The notes: generated by a model not told the origin, from the sequence alone. A stretch of DNA of 64,000 bases from Clostridia bacterium (GCA_017407755.1 JAFQVY010000009.1:46014-110013), one strand, 5' to 3'. Shown: positions 35,381 to 43,955, counted from the first letter of the stretch. Program-made: numbers and translations.

Positions 35381-35422
35381 CAGGGGTAAAAATTAAGATT
35401 TCAGCATATAAATTTACCCCTG
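35381..35422. repeat. Hairpin in the tetR-phosphoesterase gap
   Basis: CAGGGGTAAA and TTTACCCCTG pair across a 22-base loop. The element AAAATTAAGATT occurs in the loop (35389-35400) and again at 35447-35458. No gene or promoter is tied to it. Confidence 0.4.
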
Positions 35423-35496
35423 TCCATCAGTTTTAATTCCGTGGCGAAAATTAAGATTATTTGTCAAAAGAATTATACAGATTGTATTATTCGTTT

Positions 35497-35530
35497 TTAT
35501 CAACATTTATGTGGAAAACTCTGTGGAAAA
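35497..35530. promoter_or_regulatory. Candidate DnaA-box cluster
   Basis: In the 425-base gap between tetR and the second phosphoesterase: TTATCAACA (35497-35505, one mismatch to TTATCCACA) and two copies of TGTGGAAAA (35510-35518, 35522-35530), i.e. TTTTCCACA on the other strand, matching TTWTNCACA. An AT-rich stretch follows. No dnaA or dnaN is near. Confidence 0.45.
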
Positions 35531-35693
35531 GTTGAAGAACCCCTTCTCTAACCCCCGATTTTTACTAATTTTTCTCAATATTTCCTTTTTTGAATTAAAA
35601 ATTCATATTGACAACTTGTTTCCTTTTTAGAATTTTTTGTGATTTTCAATTACTATTTGTAATATAACTATTGTCAACATCAGGAAATAAAAT

Positions 35694-35735
35694 TTACAAA
35701 AAAATCTTCCCTTGGAAATTCAAGGGAAGATTTCT
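35694..35735 (-). terminator. Terminator after the second phosphoesterase
   Basis: AAATCTTCCCTTG pairs with CAAGGGAAGATTT around GAAATT, with TTTTTTTG following on the minus strand. Confidence 0.85.
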
Positions 35736-35751
35736 GACTTTTAATCCTAAA

Positions 35752-38520
35752 TTATCCTATAGGCTGGTCATAGCTTACTGTGTACTTATTGCTGGGACCG
35801 CCTGTTATATAGTATTCAAGATAATTTTTACCGGGATGAGCAATATCCTCGGTCTGTTCTGTACCGTTGTTGAAAATAATGTTCTGGAAATTGTCGTAAT
35901 TGAATGTATAGCTGTAGGTGCCATCGCTTAGCTTTGTCATAGCAACTCCGGGCCAAGTGGCGTTTTCCCCTGTGCCCCAAGCATAAATATTAACTTTGCT
36001 CCAGTTCTTTGTGTTTTCAAAGTAAACTGTAATTTCGCCACCCTCTACAGGCTTTTCACCTGCAATATCGTAAAGAGCTTCTCTAAGCTTCTGAAGCTCA
36101 GCACGGACAGCATCGGTATAGGTTGCATTCTTGTACTTAATACAAGCTTTTTTCAGTGCCATATACTGGTCGTAGGAGCTAAAGGTATAGTAATCTTCCA
36201 AATCCTTTTCAAAGGAGCCGAAGGTAGATGGGTCAATTGCACCAACGCTTACAAGTTCAGCCTCTTCAACAGGGAACACTGCGATAATCTTTGCAACGTA
36301 CTTCTGTATAGAAGTTGCATCCTTGATATTAACCTTGCCGTCGCCTGTTACATCTGCCTGAGTAAAGGCAATGCCTTCAAGCTCAAGCATTTTTGCGGTA
36401 TACTTCTGAACAGCTGTTGCATCCTTAACATTTACCTTACCGTTAAGGTCAGCATCACCGTAGAAAGGAATGTCGTCGGGCACGCTTTCGGTGGGATTGC
36501 TTTGAGTAGTTGCTGTTTCAGAAGGCTGAGTTTTTTGTGTTTCTTGAGGGTCGGTAGAGGTAGAGGAAGGATTGGTCGAAACACTGACAGGCTCTGAAGC
36601 TGAGGAAGAACCTTCTGTATTTGCGGTGCTTGTTTCAGTAGGCTCAGTAGCTACTGTTACTAAGGTAGACTCTGTAGGTTCCGTTGCAACGGTTACCGTT
36701 GTCGCTTTTGTAGGCTCGGTTGAAACAGTTGCTGTCGTCACTTTTGTAGTCTCTGTTGGAGTTGTTACTACTGAAGACTCCTCAGGTTCGGTTACAGCAG
36801 GTCTTGTAGGCTCTCTTAAAGACATATCCCAATAGCCGTTGCCCTCTGTTGTACCACCGCCCGCATCATCAAGAACACAGTAGCACAAAGAGCCGTTACG
36901 CTCACCTGCATCCCACTGGTTTCGGATTTCGCCGTTAGAAGTTCTTACACGTCTGAAAGTAATGTCTGTAACCGTACGGGGAACGTCAACAGACCATGTT
37001 TTATAGCCGTCGTAGGAGGTCATTACGTACTTTGTGTTTGTGTCGTTATCAATAAGCTGAATTTCACGCTCGGAAGCATTGTTGGACATCCAGCCCTCGC
37101 CTGTTTCGTCCTTAAGGGTAATTGTTACGTTGTCACTTTCGGGCTCTGTGGGCAAGGGGTCGTTTTCGTCCCTTTCGCTTGTGCTCATAGGCACAATGTA
37201 CGAGCATTGAGGCATAGTCTCATTATAATACATATTTGTGCCGTTAAAGAGGACAAAATCCTCATAAACCTCAACGATATAACCCTCAGAAAGGCCTAAA
37301 ATAGCAGGCTCACGCTGAACATCGCCTGAGCTATTAATATATCTCACGCCGCCTATAGCAGAGTTGTGAATCATAACGGCAGAGGTGCCGTTGTTATCAG
37401 AATAGTTATACTGAGCAGAAAGCTCAAGGTGGGTGTGACCTGTAATAATAACACAGTCTTTGTAAGTTTCCATAAGCTTAATAAAGCGTGAAACATCGGG
37501 GTTTGTCTTTACAAGTCCAAGGTCGTAGTAATAGGGCGTTGTCAGCTTATCGCCGCTGCCCCAGCCTGCAATATTTGCATGCTCGATAATGAAGATGTTT
37601 TTGCCGTCGCCATTATATTTCTTTAAAAGTCCCTCAAGCCAGTCAAGCTGAGCTGTTGAAAACTGAGTGTTTTTATTGGTGTAAAAACCGCCCTCAAGTG
37701 CCATAAATATAAAGTGGTCGCCTGTAGTAGGTTCGGTAACCTCAAAGTAAGGCTTACCCGCATTTATAGTGGCCTTATTTCCGTTAAGACCTGTAGCCTT
37801 AATGAAAGGAGCATTGTTGTTTGTGCTGGAAGTATACCAGTTTGAACCCACATCATGGTTTCCGAGGGCTTCATAAATAGGAGCCGCATAGGAAGAGTCA
37901 GCAAGAATTCTTTGATAAGTTTTGTACTCTTGAGCATAGCTCTTGGGGCCGTCCTGGTCGTTTACTGTATCACCGGATGAAACAGTAAAATCAACTTTGC
38001 GGCTTGCCAATGTTTCCAAGGCGGCTTTTAAGTGAACCTCGTCGTAAGGATATCTTGTGGTTGACTGATTATCAAGCTGAGGGTCACTAATAGCACCGAA
38101 GGTGTAAAGGAGCTGAGAATCAAGCTTTTTAGAAGCAGGAACGGAATATACAGCACTTGCATTTGCAACTGTGCGGTTTGCCTCAGAAGGCTCGGAAGAA
38201 GACTTAATTGCAATAAGCTTAGTTGCATCAGCAGGAATTGCTGTGTACTTGGGCATAGTAAAAGTACCCTGACCTGCCGAAACAGTAAGGCTTGCTACCT
38301 CAGAGTAATTTGAGAGAGCCTTTGTGTTGTCAGCCCAGTAAAGCCAGTAAGTACCGTTATCGCCCTTAACGGTGACAGTACCCTGAGCATAGCCTGCTTT
38401 TGTATTTGTAAAACTGTAAGAAATACTGCCGCTTGCCGCAAAAATGTTTATTGCAGAAAGTGTAGCAATACTGCTGAGCATAATTAAAACTGCCAGCAAA
38501 AGAGAAACAAATCTTTTCAC
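35752..38520 (-). CDS. Secreted calcineurin-like phosphoesterase with dockerin and CBM26-like module
   Basis: 922 aa from GTG at 38520, which has AAGGAG 8 bases upstream; the GTG three codons earlier overlaps that site. Signal peptide to about residue 30, an N-terminal beta domain, then the metallophosphoesterase (about 145-435) with motifs SDPQ, SGDT, GNHD and GHTH. Motif I normally reads DxH; here His is Gln, unlike the paralogue at 1-3348. A beta module (about 463-563) is followed by a Thr/Pro/Glu linker with ATEPTE repeats (about 567-678), a dockerin (about 687-752; KDATAVQK, KDATSIQK), a helical segment, and a CBM26-like starch module (about 830-920; IYAWGTGENATWPG). Predicted extracellular, cohesin-bound and starch-targeted; the phosphoester substrate is unknown. 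Confidence 0.88.
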   Translation of the reverse strand: MKRFVSLLLAVLIMLSSIATLSAINIFAASGSISYSFTNTKAGYAQGTVTVKGDNGTYWLYWADNTKALSNYSEVASLTVSAGQGTFTMPKYTAIPADATKLIAIKSSSEPSEANRTVANASAVYSVPASKKLDSQLLYTFGAISDPQLDNQSTTRYPYDEVHLKAALETLASRKVDFTVSSGDTVNDQDGPKSYAQEYKTYQRILADSSYAAPIYEALGNHDVGSNWYTSSTNNNAPFIKATGLNGNKATINAGKPYFEVTEPTTGDHFIFMALEGGFYTNKNTQFSTAQLDWLEGLLKKYNGDGKNIFIIEHANIAGWGSGDKLTTPYYYDLGLVKTNPDVSRFIKLMETYKDCVIITGHTHLELSAQYNYSDNNGTSAVMIHNSAIGGVRYINSSGDVQREPAILGLSEGYIVEVYEDFVLFNGTNMYYNETMPQCSYIVPMSTSERDENDPLPTEPESDNVTITLKDETGEGWMSNNASEREIQLIDNDTNTKYVMTSYDGYKTWSVDVPRTVTDITFRRVRTSNGEIRNQWDAGERNGSLCYCVLDDAGGGTTEGNGYWDMSLREPTRPAVTEPEESSVVTTPTETTKVTTATVSTEPTKATTVTVATEPTESTLVTVATEPTETSTANTEGSSSASEPVSVSTNPSSTSTDPQETQKTQPSETATTQSNPTESVPDDIPFYGDADLNGKVNVKDATAVQKYTAKMLELEGIAFTQADVTGDGKVNIKDATSIQKYVAKIIAVFPVEEAELVSVGAIDPSTFGSFEKDLEDYYTFSSYDQYMALKKACIKYKNATYTDAVRAELQKLREALYDIAGEKPVEGGEITVYFENTKNWSKVNIYAWGTGENATWPGVAMTKLSDGTYSYTFNYDNFQNIIFNNGTEQTEDIAHPGKNYLEYYITGGPSNKYTVSYDQPIG

Positions 38521-38549
38521 GTTTTTCACTCCTTATTGTTTATAAAAAT

Positions 38550-38578
38550 ATAATATCATAATGTTTTTTCATATACAA
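38550..38578 (-). promoter_or_regulatory. Promoter of the second phosphoesterase
   Basis: Minus strand: TTGTAT (38578-38573), 17-base spacer, TATTAT (38555-38550), just after the lexA terminator. Confidence 0.5.
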
Positions 38579-38580
38579 GT

Positions 38581-38612
38581 AAAAAAGCCTTTCTCACAGA
38601 GAAAGGCTAAAA
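38581..38612 (-). terminator. Terminator after lexA
   Basis: AGCCTTTCTC pairs with GAGAAAGGCT around a 3-base loop, followed by TTTTTTAC on the minus strand. Confidence 0.85.
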
Positions 38613-38616
38613 AATA

Positions 38617-39207
38617 TCATTCAAAATTACGATAAATTGCCACAAGCCTACCTAAGAGCACAACTTCGTCTACAATAATAGGCTCAAAGGCATCATTTTC
38701 AGGCTGAAGGCGGAAGTGCCCCTTTTCTTTGTAAAATCTTTTAACAGTAGCCTCGTCTTCAATAAGCGCAACAACAATGTCACCGTTTTCAGCAACGGGA
38801 GTACGATGCACCACGGCAATATCGCCGTCTAAAATGCCTGCATTAATCATACTTTCACCGCAAACGCGAAGGGCAAAAAGCTCACGCCCACGCCTTACAC
38901 TTTCGCTTACAGGCACATACCCCTCAATATCCTCAACCGCCAAAATAGGCACACCTGCGGTAACGCGGCCCATAATGGGCACCTGAGAGCTTTTTTCAGA
39001 CCCTGAAAGGCGGATACTGCGGTTTAGCCCCTTGTCACGCTCAATAAGACCCTTTTCCTCCAATGTTTTAAGGTGCAGATGAACTGTAGATGTAGACTTA
39101 AGCCCTGTAACCGAGCAAATCTCACGAACAGAGGGAATTCTTGACTCCTGAGCACATTCGCGTATATAATCATAAACCTTTTGCTGACTTTTGGTAAGCG
39201 GCTTCAT
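38617..39207 (-). CDS. lexA: LexA repressor
   Basis: 196 aa. N-terminal winged HTH (residues 1-~65: IPSVREICSVTGLKSTSTVHLHLKTLEEKG). The C-terminal S24 protease domain has the Ala-Gly cleavage site in VTAGVP, catalytic Ser in CGESM and Lys in EATVKRF. It represses SOS genes and self-cleaves with RecA on DNA damage. A LexA-like box overlaps its own promoter. Confidence 0.96.
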   Translation of the reverse strand: MKPLTKSQQKVYDYIRECAQESRIPSVREICSVTGLKSTSTVHLHLKTLEEKGLIERDKGLNRSIRLSGSEKSSQVPIMGRVTAGVPILAVEDIEGYVPVSESVRRGRELFALRVCGESMINAGILDGDIAVVHRTPVAENGDIVVALIEDEATVKRFYKEKGHFRLQPENDAFEPIIVDEVVLLGRLVAIYRNFE

Positions 39208-39231
39208 AGTAAAAACCTCACTTTCATATAT

Positions 39232-39271
39232 ATAGTATCACACTATACAGAAAAATGCAAACATTTGTTTT
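39232..39271 (-). promoter_or_regulatory. lexA promoter with overlapping SOS box
   Basis: Minus strand: TTGCAT (39260-39255), 17-base spacer, TACTAT (39237-39232). CAAACATTTGTTTT at 39258-39271 resembles the Gram-positive box CGAACRNRYGTTYG with degenerate ends and overlaps -35, as expected for autorepression. Confidence 0.55.
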
Positions 39272-39370
39272 AATTTTTTAAGAAAATTTTGTTCACAATA
39301 AAAACAGAAAATGTTCAGCTTAGGTTAACAGGCAGTTAACAAATTTATAGAAAGTATAATATATAATATA

Positions 39371-39496
39371 AACGAACCCGAAAGGTAGGGTTCATGTTCT
39401 ACCCCTCCTCTGTCACAGACTAATCTGTGAATAACCCCTCATTTAATAAAAACAGGAACAGCGAGCTGACCGCAACAGCTCGCTGTTCTTGTTTTA
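39371..39496 (+). ncRNA. Candidate C-rich small RNA
   Basis: A ~125-base module in the 293-base lexA-oxidoreductase gap. TATAAT-like elements at 39355-39367 could start it; a good -35 is not clear. Hairpin 1: GAACCC/GGGTTC (39374-39393). Then unpaired CCCCTCC (39402-39408). Hairpin 2: TCACAGA/TCTGTGA (39413-39430, loop CTAA). Then CCCCTC (39435-39440), then a strong terminator hairpin with TTGTTTT. C-rich single-stranded loops are typical of Firmicute sRNAs that pair with ribosome binding sites. No reading frame of note. Confidence 0.45.
39449..39496. terminator. Strong terminator (sRNA candidate and oxidoreductase operon)
   Basis: AACAGCGAGCTG (39457-39468) pairs with CAGCTCGCTGTT (39476-39487). 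T-rich tails occur on both sides (TTGTTTT on plus, TGTTTTTATT on minus), so it ends the minus-strand operon and the candidate plus-strand RNA. Confidence 0.85.
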
Positions 39497-39500
39497 TATC

Positions 39501-41537
39501 TTAAATATTATTTAAAATCTTAAGTGCACCTGTGGGACAAGCCTCAGCACATTTTTTACAGGTTAAACAACACTGAATGGTTTCGGGGTTATTGAACTCG
39601 GGCTTAATGGCTGTATCAAAACCACGGCCGACTAAACCTAAGATGCCCTTCTTAGCAACCTCATCGCAAACTCTGACACAAAGTGAGCAAAGGATACACT
39701 TGCCCTGATTTCGCTCGATAGAAACAAGGCTTTCTTCCACGAAGCTCTTGTGCTTAACACCCTCGAAACGATAAGGATCGATTACATAACGGTTAGCGTG
39801 CTTAATAAGCGAGCAGTCCTTAAAGTCAAAGCAGCCGCACTCAAGGCAACGTTTCGCTTCATTTCTTGCCTCTTCTTCACTAAAGCCTAAGTTGATTTCC
39901 TTAAAATCGTGCTTTCTTTCCTCGGCACTTCTCACAGGCATTTTGGCTCTTGGTTTTTTCTCTTTATCGCTGAGCATTTCGGCAGTTACTTCGCGTTCAC
40001 TTACGTAAGGCTTGATGTAAGGCACACAGTCGCCCTTAAGGAAGCTGTCAATAACCTCTGCTGCCTTGTTAGCTTCGCCGATTGCGGCAATTGCAATTGA
40101 TGCACCGCGGTTTGTGGCGTCGCCAACTGCAAAAACGTCAGAAAGATTTGTGCGGAAGGTAAACTCATCGGCAGAAATAATACCGCGGTTATTTAGCTCT
40201 AACTCCTCAAAGCCCTTAACGTCTACCTTCTGACCGATAGCGGCAATTACTGTGTCAACGTCAAGGTATTCAAATTTACCCTCAACAGGCACAGGAGAAC
40301 GTCTGCCGCTTGCATCAGGCTCTCCAAGCTCCATAACCTGTAATTTAACAGTCTTAACTCTGCCGTTTTCGCCAATGTATTCGTCGGGATTTGTAAGAAA
40401 CTTAAAGGTTACGCCTTCTTCCATTGCCTCCTCAATCTCGATATCCTCGGCAGGCATTTCAGCTCGTGTTCTACGATAAATAACGTAAACCTCTTTGGCA
40501 CCAAGTCTTACGGCACTGCGGCAAGCGTCCATTGCGGTGTTACCGCCGCCAACAACGGCAACACGCTCGCCAATATCCATGGGATTTCCCTCGGCAACTG
40601 TGCGGAGGAAGTCAATACCGCCTACAACGCCCTCAAGCTCTTCGCCTTTTGTACGGGTAGACATACTGCTCCATGCACCGATTGCAACCAAGGTTGCATC
40701 AAAATCTTTGCGGATTTCTTCAAAAGTGATGTCCTTGCCGATTTTAACTGAGTTTTTCATCTCAACGCCAAGACTTGCGATTTGCTCTATCTCTTTATCA
40801 AGAATTGCCTTGGGAAGTCTGTACTCAGGAATACCGTATCTAAGCATACCGCCCATTTTAGGCATAGCATCAAATATTGTTACCTTGTGACCCTTAACAC
40901 TTAAGAAATACGCGGCAGTCAAACCTGCAGGGCCGCCGCCGATAATTGCGACTTTTTTGCCTGTAGACTCTGCAATAGTAGGCTTAAAGGGATTTTCACT
41001 GTTCATATCGTTATCTGCGGCAAAATACTTAAGAAAAGCTATACTCATAGGCTCTTCAACCAGTTTTCTGCGGCAGTTACTTTCACAAGGGTGAGGACAA
41101 ACTCGACCGATAGAAGCAGGCAGAGGAAGCTTTTCCTTAATAATTTTCACTGCCTCGTTGTCGTTTCCGTTTGCAATCGCCTTGATATAACCCTGACAGT
41201 CTGTACCTGCAGGGCAGTTAAGCGAGCAAGGAGCAACACAGTCACCGATATGGTCACTCATCAAAAGCTCTAAGGCAACCTTTCTTGCCTTAACTACTCT
41301 TTCGCTTTCGGTATTAATTACCATACCCTCAGACACCTTTGCACTGCAAGCACGAAGGAGCTTTGGTATGCCCTCTGCCTCAACAACACAGATTCCGCAA
41401 GCACCGAAAACTTTTACAGACTCATGATGGCAAAGGGTGGGAATTTCAATACCTGCATTTTTTGCGGCAGTAAGCACGGTGTCGCCATTGTTGGCTAAAA
41501 CCTGAGTACCGTTTATTGTAAGTTTGATTTTATCCAT
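39501..41537 (-). CDS. FAD- and iron-sulfur NAD(P) oxidoreductase (GltD/NuoG-like; Stn-type transhydrogenase subunit)
   Basis: 678 aa. N-terminal [2Fe-2S] ferredoxin domain with CHHES...CGIC...C (residues 1-~85), a NuoG-like Cys region (DCVAPCSLNCP, CPHPCESNC), then a GltD/NfnB-like flavoprotein with two Rossmann motifs (GGGPAGLTAAY and GGGNTAMDACR) and FAVGDATNRG. It ends in two [4Fe-4S] ferredoxin motifs (CILCSLCVRVC, CLTCKKCAEACP). Last gene after NuoE- and NuoF-like genes. This combination fits the Sporomusa-type Nfn (Stn) that balances NADPH, NADH and ferredoxin; an H-cluster hydrogenase domain is absent. Subunit assignment is inferred. Confidence 0.85.
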   Translation of the reverse strand: MDKIKLTINGTQVLANNGDTVLTAAKNAGIEIPTLCHHESVKVFGACGICVVEAEGIPKLLRACSAKVSEGMVINTESERVVKARKVALELLMSDHIGDCVAPCSLNCPAGTDCQGYIKAIANGNDNEAVKIIKEKLPLPASIGRVCPHPCESNCRRKLVEEPMSIAFLKYFAADNDMNSENPFKPTIAESTGKKVAIIGGGPAGLTAAYFLSVKGHKVTIFDAMPKMGGMLRYGIPEYRLPKAILDKEIEQIASLGVEMKNSVKIGKDITFEEIRKDFDATLVAIGAWSSMSTRTKGEELEGVVGGIDFLRTVAEGNPMDIGERVAVVGGGNTAMDACRSAVRLGAKEVYVIYRRTRAEMPAEDIEIEEAMEEGVTFKFLTNPDEYIGENGRVKTVKLQVMELGEPDASGRRSPVPVEGKFEYLDVDTVIAAIGQKVDVKGFEELELNNRGIISADEFTFRTNLSDVFAVGDATNRGASIAIAAIGEANKAAEVIDSFLKGDCVPYIKPYVSEREVTAEMLSDKEKKPRAKMPVRSAEERKHDFKEINLGFSEEEARNEAKRCLECGCFDFKDCSLIKHANRYVIDPYRFEGVKHKSFVEESLVSIERNQGKCILCSLCVRVCDEVAKKGILGLVGRGFDTAIKPEFNNPETIQCCLTCKKCAEACPTGALKILNNI

Positions 41538-41549
41538 AACGACACCTCC

Positions 41550-43301
41550 TTAATTAGTTTTTATTGCACCGAATTTGCAAAGTGTTACACACTGACCGCA
41601 CTTGATGCACATATCCTGATTTATAGCGTGAGCACTTTTAAGCTCACCGAAAATTGCATTCGCAGGGCATTTTTTAGCACATAACGTACAGCCCTTACAC
41701 TTGTCACTTTCGATTTCGTAGGTAATGAGGTTACTGCATTCTTTTGCAGGACATTTTTTCTCATTAATATGAGCTTCGTACTCGTTTCTGAAATAGCGGA
41801 TTGTAGTAAGCACAGGGTTGGGAGCCGTCTGACCAAGACCGCAGAGTGCACCGTCTTTAATAGCTAAACAAAGCTCCTCTAAAAGCTCAATGTCGCCCTC
41901 TTTACCTTTACCGTCACAAATTCTGGTTAAGATTTCAAGCATACGTTTTGTGCCGATTCTGCAGGGCACACACTTGCCGCAGCTTTCCTTAGCGGTAAAA
42001 TCCAGGAAGAATTTAGCCATAGACACCATACAGGTGGAGCTGTCCATAACAACCATACCGCCTGAGCCCATAATGGCGCCTGTGGCACCTAAAGCTTTGT
42101 AATCAATTACTGTATCAAGTAAATCTTTGGGAATACAGCCGCCTGAGGGACCGCCCATCTGCACCGCTTTAAACTCGGCGTCATTTTTAATTCCGCCGCC
42201 GATGCCGTAGATAACATCCCTAAGAGTCTTACCCATAGGAATTTCAACCAAGCCACCCTTTTTGATTTTACCTGTAAGAGCAAAAACCTTGGTGCCTTTA
42301 GAGTTTTCTGTACCCATAGCGGCAAAAGCCTCGCCGCCGTTATTTATAATCCAAGCAACATTTGCAAAGGTTTCAACATTATTTATGTTAGAAGGCTTCT
42401 GCCAGTAACCGCTTTGTGCAGGGAAAGGAGGCTTAAGTCGGGGCATACCTCTTTCACCCTCCAAAGACTCGATAAGGGCAGTTTCCTCGCCGCAAACAAA
42501 GGCACCTGCACCTGCTTTAATACGCATTTCGCAGGAAAAGCCTGAGCCTAAAATGTTCTCGCCCAAAAGGTTCTTAGCCTTTGCATCATTGATAGCCTTC
42601 TGAAGTCTTTTGATTGCAAGAGGATATTCGGCACGAACATAAACAACCGCTTCTTTTGCACCGATTGCATAAGCACCAACGAGCATACCTTCAATAAGAG
42701 TATGGGGGTCGCTTTCAATTACGGCTCTGTCCATAAACGCACCGGGGTCACCCTCGTCAGCGTTACAGATAAGGTATTTTTCTTCACCTTTACTCTCTTT
42801 TGCGGCATTCCACTTAAACCAAGTAGGAAAGCCTGCACCGCCTCGGCCGGCAAGACCTGAGGTCTTTATAACCTCAATAACGTCGTCCTGAGTCATGCCG
42901 CTAAGGACTTTCTTAATAGCCTCATAACCGCCTGCGTTTATGTAGGCATCAATGCTTGTGGGGTCGATAATTCCGCAATTGCGAAGAGCAATTCTTGTCT
43001 GCTGAGAAAGAAAAGCCTTGTCCTCATCTTCAATCAAAATATCCGCGACACCATCTAAATTCTTAGAAGCTGCCGCATTTAAAATACGCTTTGAGTCACT
43101 TTCTTTAACCTTAACAAAGCGAGCAAAAAGCTCTTCACCCTCGTAAACATCTACAATAGGCTCAAGGTAACACATACCGATACAGCCTGTGATGCCTAAG
43201 GTTAAGTCGGAATAAGAAGCAACACTATTTTCCAAAGCATTATATACTTTTTGTGCACCTGCGGCAATTCCGCAAGAGCCTTGTCCAACTATAATTCTCA
43301 T
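41550..43301 (-). CDS. nuoF: NuoF/HydB-like NADH-binding flavoprotein
   Basis: 583 aa. N-terminal thioredoxin-like [2Fe-2S] domain (GQGSCGIAAGA), the NADH/FMN domain (GLAGRGGAGFPTWFKW, NADEGDPGAFMDR), a NuoF [4Fe-4S] site (SCGKCVPCRIGTKRM), and a C-terminal two-cluster ferredoxin (CKGCTLCAKKCP, CIKCGQCVTLC) absent from complex I NuoF. This layout is that of HydB in bifurcating hydrogenases and StnB-like subunits. No membrane nuo genes are present. The symbol is a family name only. Confidence 0.88.
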   Translation of the reverse strand: MRIIVGQGSCGIAAGAQKVYNALENSVASYSDLTLGITGCIGMCYLEPIVDVYEGEELFARFVKVKESDSKRILNAAASKNLDGVADILIEDEDKAFLSQQTRIALRNCGIIDPTSIDAYINAGGYEAIKKVLSGMTQDDVIEVIKTSGLAGRGGAGFPTWFKWNAAKESKGEEKYLICNADEGDPGAFMDRAVIESDPHTLIEGMLVGAYAIGAKEAVVYVRAEYPLAIKRLQKAINDAKAKNLLGENILGSGFSCEMRIKAGAGAFVCGEETALIESLEGERGMPRLKPPFPAQSGYWQKPSNINNVETFANVAWIINNGGEAFAAMGTENSKGTKVFALTGKIKKGGLVEIPMGKTLRDVIYGIGGGIKNDAEFKAVQMGGPSGGCIPKDLLDTVIDYKALGATGAIMGSGGMVVMDSSTCMVSMAKFFLDFTAKESCGKCVPCRIGTKRMLEILTRICDGKGKEGDIELLEELCLAIKDGALCGLGQTAPNPVLTTIRYFRNEYEAHINEKKCPAKECSNLITYEIESDKCKGCTLCAKKCPANAIFGELKSAHAINQDMCIKCGQCVTLCKFGAIKTN

Positions 43302-43792
43302 TTTTCTTCCTCCGCCTTTGCCTTAAGCTCGTTAAGGATAGTAATAGCCTTATCGGGGGTAAGTGAACCGTAGGTTTCGTCATTAATCATCATAACAGGA
43401 GAAAGTGAGCAACAGCCAAGACAGGCAACGTTTTTAAGAGTAAAAAGACCGTCGGCAGTTGTTTCGCCGTCCTCAATTCCTAATTCCTGTTTAATGGCGG
43501 CTTCTATTCTTTCACTTCCGTTTACATGGCAAGCTGTACCCTGACAAAGCATAATAAGGTACTTGCCGATAGGCTGAAGACGAAACTGAGCGTAAAAGGT
43601 AGCAACACCTAAAACCCTTGCAGGAGTAGAGCCAGTACGCTTAGCAATATGATAAATTACGTCAATGGGAAGATATCCGTAGATATCTTGAGTTTTCTGT
43701 AAAATTGTAATAAGCGAGCCTTTTTGGTCGGCGTACTCTTTAAGCACGTCTTCGATTAAAGTAAGGTCGCTTTTTTCGTGACATTGGCACAT
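43298..43792 (-). CDS. nuoE: NuoE/HydC-like [2Fe-2S] subunit
   Basis: 164 aa. Thioredoxin-like [2Fe-2S] fold with ligands in CQGTACHVNG and NVACLGCCSLSP; N-terminal DVLKEYADQKGSLITILQKTQDIYGYLP and ATFYAQFRLQP are family signatures. Electron-transfer partner of the NuoF-like protein, which it overlaps by 4 bases. First gene of the three-gene set. Confidence 0.92.
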   Translation of the reverse strand: MCQCHEKSDLTLIEDVLKEYADQKGSLITILQKTQDIYGYLPIDVIYHIAKRTGSTPARVLGVATFYAQFRLQPIGKYLIMLCQGTACHVNGSERIEAAIKQELGIEDGETTADGLFTLKNVACLGCCSLSPVMMINDETYGSLTPDKAITILNELKAKAEEEK

Positions 43793-43831
43793 AATAACAC
43801 CTCAATATAAAGCATATAAAAATACAGATTA

Positions 43832-43860
43832 ATTTTACTACTAAAGCCCTTTAAATGCAA
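43832..43860 (-). promoter_or_regulatory. Promoter of the transhydrogenase-like operon
   Basis: Minus strand: TTGCAT (43860-43855), 17-base spacer, TAAAAT (43837-43832). I saw no clear Rex palindrome. Confidence 0.5.
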
Positions 43861-43914
43861 TGTAAGTGCCTACAAAAATCCAATGCAAATTTCGGCAAAA
43901 TGTGTAATATTATG

Positions 43915-43953
43915 CGAAAAAACAAAGGTTTCCTCAAAAAAGGAAACCTTTCT
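43915..43953 (-). terminator. Terminator after the zinc-ribbon membrane protein
   Basis: AAAGGTTTCCT pairs with AGGAAACCTTT around CAAAAA, with TGTTTTTTCG following on the minus strand. Confidence 0.85.
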
Positions 43954-43955
43954 TA

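Noticed and set aside
35497-35700. Chromosomal replication origin
   Set aside because: DnaA-like boxes exist but dnaA, dnaN, rpmH or gidA are absent nearby; only three boxes.
39501-43792. Respiratory complex I or [FeFe]-hydrogenase operon
   Set aside because: No membrane nuo subunits and no H-cluster motifs; only the soluble NuoE/F-like part with a GltD-like protein.
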